From Vicinamibacterales bacterium (lineage in GTDB: Bacteria > Acidobacteriota > Vicinamibacteria > Vicinamibacterales > UBA2999), in the NCBI GenBank assembly GCA_041659285.1, contig JBAZYO010000016.1, forward strand, positions 1 through 64,000: a stretch of 64,000 nucleotides of DNA. The letters are read 5' to 3'. Shown in pieces: positions 59,445-64,000 of the stretch. A model generated the notes under the pieces. That model was not told where the DNA came from. It saw only the letters and a program-made list of their open reading frames with translations, and did no database searches. How positions within the stretch are numbered: position 1 is the stretch's first letter; every line of letters begins with the position of its first letter. Position numbers and translations under genes: made by a program.

Positions 59445-60826
59445 TTCTTCTCGCCCGCCTTGTCGGTGGCCGCCGGCGGCATCACGACCATGTCGAAGGC
59501 CAGCATGGCGGCCTCCATCGAGGCCTTGTCGATCTTCGCCACGCTCGCCTCATCGTCACGCTTGCCGAACGCGGCTTCGCCGACCTGGCCAAAGCGCACG
59601 CGCTCGAACTTGCCGTCGTCGAAGCTCGCGCTGATCACCAGGGCGGGTTTGTCGAGGCCGGTCTTGCCCTTGGCATCGACGAACGATTCCGCCTTGAGGG
59701 CCACCAGCTTGGCGAGCAGGTCGTCCATCGCCTGCGCGTTCGCGGTGTGCGAGGCGCCGCCCACGCGCGTGACCTTCCACGTGTCGGGGTCGCCCGCCTT
59801 CTCGCCCTTGACCTTTTCCAGTTCGTAGGTCTTCGGGCCGCCCGGCGCGTCGAGCCCGGCGCGGATCTTCGTCACGTAGAAGGAGCGCAGCTCGAACAGC
59901 TCCTTCTTCCGGTATTCGTCGAAGCTCTTCGTCAGGTCGCCCTGCAGCGTGGTGTCCACCGTGAACACCAGCGGCCGGGCGGCGTCACGGGCGTAGGTCT
60001 GGTCGTTCTCGGTCGTGCCGACCTCGAGCACCGTCTTGGCGCTGCCGGCGCCCACGGTGATGGTCATCACCGGCTGGTCGAGGCCGTACTTGGCAAGGTC
60101 CTTCGCGTCGGTTTCGAGGAGCTTCGACATGTTCGACGTCGACAGCCGCGTCAGCAGCCCCTCGATGGCACTGTAGTCGCTGCGCGACGGCACCGGCTTG
60201 ACCACCTTCCAGTCGCTGCCCGTGCGGGCCAGTTCCATCGTGTGGTCGCCGCGCACCAGCGTGAGCGCGTCGGCCTTCTCACGGTCGAACTTCAGGATCT
60301 TCTTGTCGCGCAGGTCGAACGGCGTGCGGTTGAAGTTGGTCTCCTGGAACGACGACACCAGGAACACCTTCTTGTCGCCGCCCTTCAGCGCGTACATTTC
60401 GCCCTGGGTGGCGTTCTTGTCGCCGAGCATGAGCGAACCGGTGACACCGCCCGCCTTGAACTCCACGGCGATGGGCGGCTTGGCCAGCCCGAACTGCGCC
60501 AGGTCGGTCGGGTTCTCGTCGACGACGCGCACCAATTCGAGGTTGGCGAGCGCCTGCGCCAGGCTCACCGCCTCGGCCGGGTCGGCCTCGGTTTCGGCCG
60601 GCTGGATCATCTTCCAGCCGCCCTCGGACTTGCGCAGCAGGCTGGTCTCGCCGTTGTAAGTGAGCTTCACTTCGTCAACTGCGTCAACGGCGAGCGAGTA
60701 GACCTTTTCCTTCGCCGGCCCACCGTCAATGCCGGGCTCGGGCCGCTTCGAATCGACGAAGTAGATGTAGCCGCCCAGCCCGGCCAGGACGACGATCAGG
60801 ACGATGGTCGAGGTGAGGCCGCGCAT
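59441..60826 (-). CDS. DUF4340 domain protein
   Basis: 461 aa, with an N-terminal membrane helix (STIVLIVVLAGLGGYIYFVD) and repeated beta segments (VYSLAVDAVDEVKLTYNGET, TSLLRKSEGGWKMIQPAETE, LAQFGLAKPPIAVEF). This matches the DUF4340 type that follows Gld-like ABC genes. The C-terminal part repeats the same fold. Its role in the transporter is unknown; it may be an extracytoplasmic partner. It sits 6 bases behind the gldG-like gene. Confidence 0.87.
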   Translation of the reverse strand: MRGLTSTIVLIVVLAGLGGYIYFVDSKRPEPGIDGGPAKEKVYSLAVDAVDEVKLTYNGETSLLRKSEGGWKMIQPAETEADPAEAVSLAQALANLELVRVVDENPTDLAQFGLAKPPIAVEFKAGGVTGSLMLGDKNATQGEMYALKGGDKKVFLVSSFQETNFNRTPFDLRDKKILKFDREKADALTLVRGDHTMELARTGSDWKVVKPVPSRSDYSAIEGLLTRLSTSNMSKLLETDAKDLAKYGLDQPVMTITVGAGSAKTVLEVGTTENDQTYARDAARPLVFTVDTTLQGDLTKSFDEYRKKELFELRSFYVTKIRAGLDAPGGPKTYELEKVKGEKAGDPDTWKVTRVGGASHTANAQAMDDLLAKLVALKAESFVDAKGKTGLDKPALVISASFDDGKFERVRFGQVGEAAFGKRDDEASVAKIDKASMEAAMLAFDMVVMPPAATDKAGEKK

Positions 60827-60832
60827 GGCCGC

Positions 60833-62437
60833 TTACCTTCTCCGCCACCACGTGTAGACGCCCGAGGCGAACACGATGCCGGGAATGATGAACAGGCACA
60901 GCAGCATGATGCGCTGCTGTTGATCCGCCGTCAGCGTGAGGCGCCGATCTTCCGGCTCGCGCGGGCGGATGGCGATCAGGTTCTCCTGCTGCGCCAGCCA
61001 GTTCACCGCGTTCATGAAGAAGTCGCGGTTACCCTGGATGCCGAGGCCGAAGTTGGCGGCGAAGTCCGAGTCGCCGATCGCGACGACGCGCGATTCCGGC
61101 TTGCGCTCGGCATCCGGCGCGGCCGGGCTGCCGTTGGCGGCCGGTGGCGCGGGTGCGGCGGTGGCCGCCGCCGACACCGCGGCGCCGAGCGTGATCGGTC
61201 CCATCTTGTCGCCCTGGTCGGCGTTGAACGCGACCTGGGCGCCGCCGGTTCCCGACAGCGAGGACAGGTCGGCCTCGGACCAGCTCTGCGCGCTGGTGCT
61301 CACCAGCGGCTGCGCGGTGTGGCTGTTCGAACCGCCCTCGATCGGCGTCATCGAGCGCGCCATCGGATACGCGGTCACCAGGCGGAAGCCCTCGCTAATC
61401 GCGTGCGGCGGGTACTGCGCCGCCACCGGCACCGAAGCGTCGGTGCCGAGCATCTGCCCCATGCCGCTGGCGTCCAGCACCACGTCGTTGCCGGCCATGA
61501 TGCCCCAGTCGGCGAGGAACTGCGTCAGCAGCGGATGCGTGGACGGCCCCGGCTTCGCCTCGGGGTCGAGCAGCACCATCACCTTGCCGCCGCCGGCGAC
61601 ATAGGCGTTGAGCGCTTCGATCTCGGGCGGGAAGAAGTCGGTGCTTGGCCCGGCAATCACCACGACCGTGGCGTCGGCGGGCACCGTCTTCTGCTGCACC
61701 AGCACCAGGGATTCCATCCCGTAGTTGTCGCCGGTCAGCGCCTGGCCGATGCTGCTGTAGCCGGCGCGATCGGTGCCGGCAGTGTCTTTCTCGCTGTGGC
61801 CTTGCGTGAAGTACACCTTCTTGGCCGCGCCGGTCACCACCTTGATCAGGGCGTTGGTCAGCGCCTGTTCCTCGGAACTGGTCACCCGCTCCGTGCGGCC
61901 CTGGTACTGGACCAGGATGGTGCCGTACGACTGCAACTGCGCTTCTTTCGCGCGCGCCGGCTGGCGGTCCGGATCCACGTACTCGGCCTTGACGTTGGTC
62001 GAGTGATACGCGAACTCGTCGAGCCGGTCGCGGAAGCGGTCGAAGTTGGCTTCGCGGTCGAACACCACGAAAGTGACCGGCTCCTTCAGGCCCGTGAGGA
62101 TCTTGATGGTCTGATCCGACAGGCTGTAGACCTGGTTGGCGGTGAAGTCCCAGCGCTTGTTCTGGCGCGTCGACAGGTAGTTCACCGCCACCAGGATGCC
62201 CAGGAACACGACGATGCTGACCAGCGACATGGTGCCGTAGCGGGCGCCGCGTCCCTTGTAGAAGTCGGCGACGTCACGCCACTGTCCCGCCATGTAGAGC
62301 AACACCGCGGCGAGGCCGGCCCACGCCATGTAGGTGGCGTACTGGTTCCACTCCGGTCGCACCAGGCGCACGGCCACCGCGCCGAACACCAGGATCGTGC
62401 CGATCCAGCCAACGACTCCGAAAATCTTGTTCGCCAT
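60833..62437 (-). CDS. GldG-like ABC transporter auxiliary protein
   Basis: About 534 aa. Three N-terminal transmembrane helices, a large extracytoplasmic domain (YVDPDRQPARAKEAQLQSYG, VYFTQGHSEKDTAGTDRAGY, VVVIAGPSTDFFPPEIEALN) and a final helix (IMLLCLFIIPGIVFASGVYT). This is the GldG/DUF7088 architecture of gliding-type and related ABC systems. Start MANKIFGVVGWIG at 62437 just behind the permease stop; an upstream in-frame codon at 62452 would add five residues. Confidence 0.87.
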   Translation of the reverse strand: MANKIFGVVGWIGTILVFGAVAVRLVRPEWNQYATYMAWAGLAAVLLYMAGQWRDVADFYKGRGARYGTMSLVSIVVFLGILVAVNYLSTRQNKRWDFTANQVYSLSDQTIKILTGLKEPVTFVVFDREANFDRFRDRLDEFAYHSTNVKAEYVDPDRQPARAKEAQLQSYGTILVQYQGRTERVTSSEEQALTNALIKVVTGAAKKVYFTQGHSEKDTAGTDRAGYSSIGQALTGDNYGMESLVLVQQKTVPADATVVVIAGPSTDFFPPEIEALNAYVAGGGKVMVLLDPEAKPGPSTHPLLTQFLADWGIMAGNDVVLDASGMGQMLGTDASVPVAAQYPPHAISEGFRLVTAYPMARSMTPIEGGSNSHTAQPLVSTSAQSWSEADLSSLSGTGGAQVAFNADQGDKMGPITLGAAVSAAATAAPAPPAANGSPAAPDAERKPESRVVAIGDSDFAANFGLGIQGNRDFFMNAVNWLAQQENLIAIRPREPEDRRLTLTADQQQRIMLLCLFIIPGIVFASGVYTWWRRR

Positions 62438-62439
62438 GG

Positions 62440-63204
62440 TTAGCCTCGCCACCTTTCGCTGTCGACCGACTTCATGGTGAGGAACAAGCCGAACGCGATG
62501 AAGCTCAGGTAGTAGATCACGTGCTTGGTGTCGATGATGCCTTTCGCGAAGTCGTCGAAATGCTCCGTAATCGACAGGTGCGCCAGCACCGCCTGTGTGG
62601 TCGGGCCGACGAAGGTGCTGATCCAGTTAAGCACCCACAGCATCAGGAACACGGCGAAGGTGGCCATGGCCGCGACAATCTGGTTCTTGGTGAGGCTCGA
62701 GATGAAGAGACCGAGCGACAGGAAGCAGCCGCCCATCAGCAGCAGCCCGAGGTAGCCGGTGGCAATCGGCTTCCATTCGGGGTTGCCGAAGATGAACAGG
62801 ATGGCCATGTGGATCAGCGTGATCGAGAGCATGGCGGTGTAGAGCCCCATCGCGCCGATGAACTTGCCGAGGATGATCTCGACATCGGTCAGCGGCGAGG
62901 TCAGCAGCAGCTCGATGGTGCCCGAGCGCTTCTCCTCGGAATACGTCCGCATGGTGATGAGCGGGAACACCAGCAGCATGATCACTGTGGTGTTCATGAA
63001 CGCCGGGGCGACCAGCATCTGGTTGATGTTCATGGCCTGGCCGGGGTTCATCGCCGACTGCATGCTCTGCTGCTCGAAGAAGGCCAGCGGCACGTAGAAG
63101 AACCACCCGAAGAGCAGGGCGAAGAAGCCGATCAGCACGTAGCCGATGGGCGAGGAGAAGTAGGCGTTCAGCTCGCGCTGGGCGATGGCGGCGATGTTAC
63201 GCAC
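62440..63204 (-). CDS. ABC-2 type transporter permease (GldF-like)
   Basis: 254 aa with six transmembrane helices, an extracytoplasmic loop rich in Met/Asn/Gln (MQSAMNPGQAMNINQMLVAP), and the GldF-like ABC-2 permease features ITMRTYSEEKRSGTIELLLT and FIGAMGLYTAML. It overlaps the ATPase gene by 8 bases. It pairs with the ATPase and the GldG-like protein to form one ABC system. Confidence 0.92.
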   Translation of the reverse strand: MRNIAAIAQRELNAYFSSPIGYVLIGFFALLFGWFFYVPLAFFEQQSMQSAMNPGQAMNINQMLVAPAFMNTTVIMLLVFPLITMRTYSEEKRSGTIELLLTSPLTDVEIILGKFIGAMGLYTAMLSITLIHMAILFIFGNPEWKPIATGYLGLLLMGGCFLSLGLFISSLTKNQIVAAMATFAVFLMLWVLNWISTFVGPTTQAVLAHLSITEHFDDFAKGIIDTKHVIYYLSFIAFGLFLTMKSVDSERWRG

Positions 63205-64000
63205 CGGCCACCTCCTCCGCTGCCGCGACGGCCGCGGGCTCCGCGGTCGCCACTTCTTCGGTCGTCAGGCTCAGGAAGATGTCTTCCAGGCTGACGCGCA
63301 CTGGCCGCAGTTCGAGCAGTCCCCATCCGCCGCGGACGATCGTCGTCGCCAGCTCGCGGCGCACGTCGGCGCCCTTCTCGGTGTCGACCTCGAAGATGCC
63401 GGTGTCGTCTTTTCGATCAGCGACGTTGACGCGGACCACGCCGGTCACGCTCTGCAGCGCGCGCTGCATGTCGTCCACCGGGCCCTGCGCCTGCAGATAC
63501 ATGGTGACGGCGCCGCGCAGCCGTTCGGTCAGCGCATCCGGCGTGTCGATGGCCACCACCTTGCCCTTGTTGATAATCACGACCTTCTGGCAGGTCTGCG
63601 AGACCTCGGGAAGGATGTGGGTGCTGAGCACGATGGTGTGGTTGCCGGCCAGTTCGCGAATAAGCTGCCGGGTCTCGATGATCTGCTTGGGGTCGAGGCC
63701 CGCGGTGGGCTCGTCGAGGACGAGCACTTCGGGGTTATGGATGAGTGCCTGGGCGAGGCCGACGCGCTGCTTGTAGCCCTTCGAGAGCCGTCCGCAGTGG
63801 CGGTCGGCCATGTCGGCCACCCACGTCCGCTTCATCACCTCGTCCACGCGGCCCTTGATGTCCTTGCGCACGCCCTTGATCTTGGCGACGAAGGTCAGGT
63901 ACTCGCGGACGGTCATGTCCGGATAGAGCGGCGGCGTTTCCGGGAGGTAACCCGTCTTGCGCTTGGCCTCGATCGGTTCCGCGAACACGTCGTGGCCGGC
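63197..64000 (-). CDS. ABC transporter ATP-binding protein (GldA-like), N-terminus beyond the window
   Basis: Runs off the right edge; the first visible residues continue in frame as AGHDVFAEPIEAKRKTGYLP. Q-loop region LPETPPLYPDMTVREYLTFV, ABC signature LSKGYKQRVGLAQALIHNPE, Walker B VLVLDEPTAGLDP and switch His in VLSTHILPEV. The Walker A lies outside. C-terminal extension of about 80 residues beyond the ATPase core. First gene of the visible leftward operon. Confidence 0.94.
   Translation of the reverse strand, partial: AGHDVFAEPIEAKRKTGYLPETPPLYPDMTVREYLTFVAKIKGVRKDIKGRVDEVMKRTWVADMADRHCGRLSKGYKQRVGLAQALIHNPEVLVLDEPTAGLDPKQIIETRQLIRELAGNHTIVLSTHILPEVSQTCQKVVIINKGKVVAIDTPDALTERLRGAVTMYLQAQGPVDDMQRALQSVTGVVRVNVADRKDDTGIFEVDTEKGADVRRELATTIVRGGWGLLELRPVRVSLEDIFLSLTTEEVATAEPAAVAAAEEVAGA

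Noticed and set aside
59747..62443. Antisense frame of 898 codons opposite the DUF4340 and GldG-like genes
   Set aside because: Arg/His/Val-rich shadow of high-GC genes, no recognisable domain, and it spans the junction of two real genes.

Overview
The window is 64 kb of GC-rich, densely packed bacterial chromosome. The 3' end of 23S rRNA and a 5S gene enter from the left, and a Gld-type ABC ATPase is cut off at the right. I see no plasmid, phage, integrase, CRISPR or intact insertion-sequence genes. The gene set fits a free-living Gram-negative member of the Acidobacteriota, perhaps the Vicinamibacteria lineage: a beta-propeller diguanylate cyclase, an S8 protease with an NIVWGN repeat tail, S41 and class C beta-lactamase-type hydrolases, a cdaA-cdaR-glmM module, a class II aldolase microcompartment, outer-membrane barrel genes, and many short palindromic repeats read through into genes. 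That placement is inference from gene content; the 23S end was not compared with a database.

Layout. 1-626: end of a ribosomal RNA operon and its terminator. 0.8-20.6 kb: signalling and envelope genes in mixed orientation (propeller-GGDEF, GAF/anti-sigma-type kinase, deacetylase, amidohydrolase, S41 protease, Dus, TraB/GumN, Tag, PPK2, cupin/methyltransferase pair, beta-lactamase-like protein, HD-GYP, a phosphate-binding-like protein with a porin). Two gene relics lie between them: a LytS-type kinase fragment and a sigma-factor fragment. 20.7-25.4 kb: methyltransferase, yebC-ruvC-ruvA-ruvB-fabH, largely with 4-base overlaps. 25.4-28.7 kb: a 450-bp leader, the repeat-tailed S8 protease and a GNAT acetyltransferase, closed by a terminator. 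28.7-39 kb: queA, a deoxyhypusine-synthase-like gene, a CAU-anticodon tRNA, tilS, ftsH, folP, cdaA, cdaR, glmM and pdxJ, all rightward.

39-43.9 kb: a continuous rightward gene run ending in a compact bacterial microcompartment locus: class II aldolase, one hexamer shell protein (BMC-H), three different pentamer shell proteins (BMC-P), a small Cys/His-rich protein with an encapsulation-peptide-like N-terminus, and a D-2-hydroxyacid dehydrogenase. 43.9-57.8 kb: nth (behind a 28-bp inverted repeat), a peptidyl-prolyl isomerase, DUF72, queE-queC, a sensor kinase, alanyl-tRNA editing protein, two aldehyde dehydrogenases, a truncated haemoglobin next to a ferredoxin-type reductase, an SDR, a UreH-type nickel transporter and a YeiH-type transporter. 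57.9-64 kb: a leftward operon of ABC ATPase, ABC permease, GldG-like protein, DUF4340 protein and dacB.

The most notable material is (1) the microcompartment locus with its unusual small Cys/His-rich candidate cargo, (2) the S8 protease with 18 NIVWG motifs, and (3) several families of short palindromic repeats that have been read in frame into TilS, QueC, a hydrolase and a YeiH-family protein.
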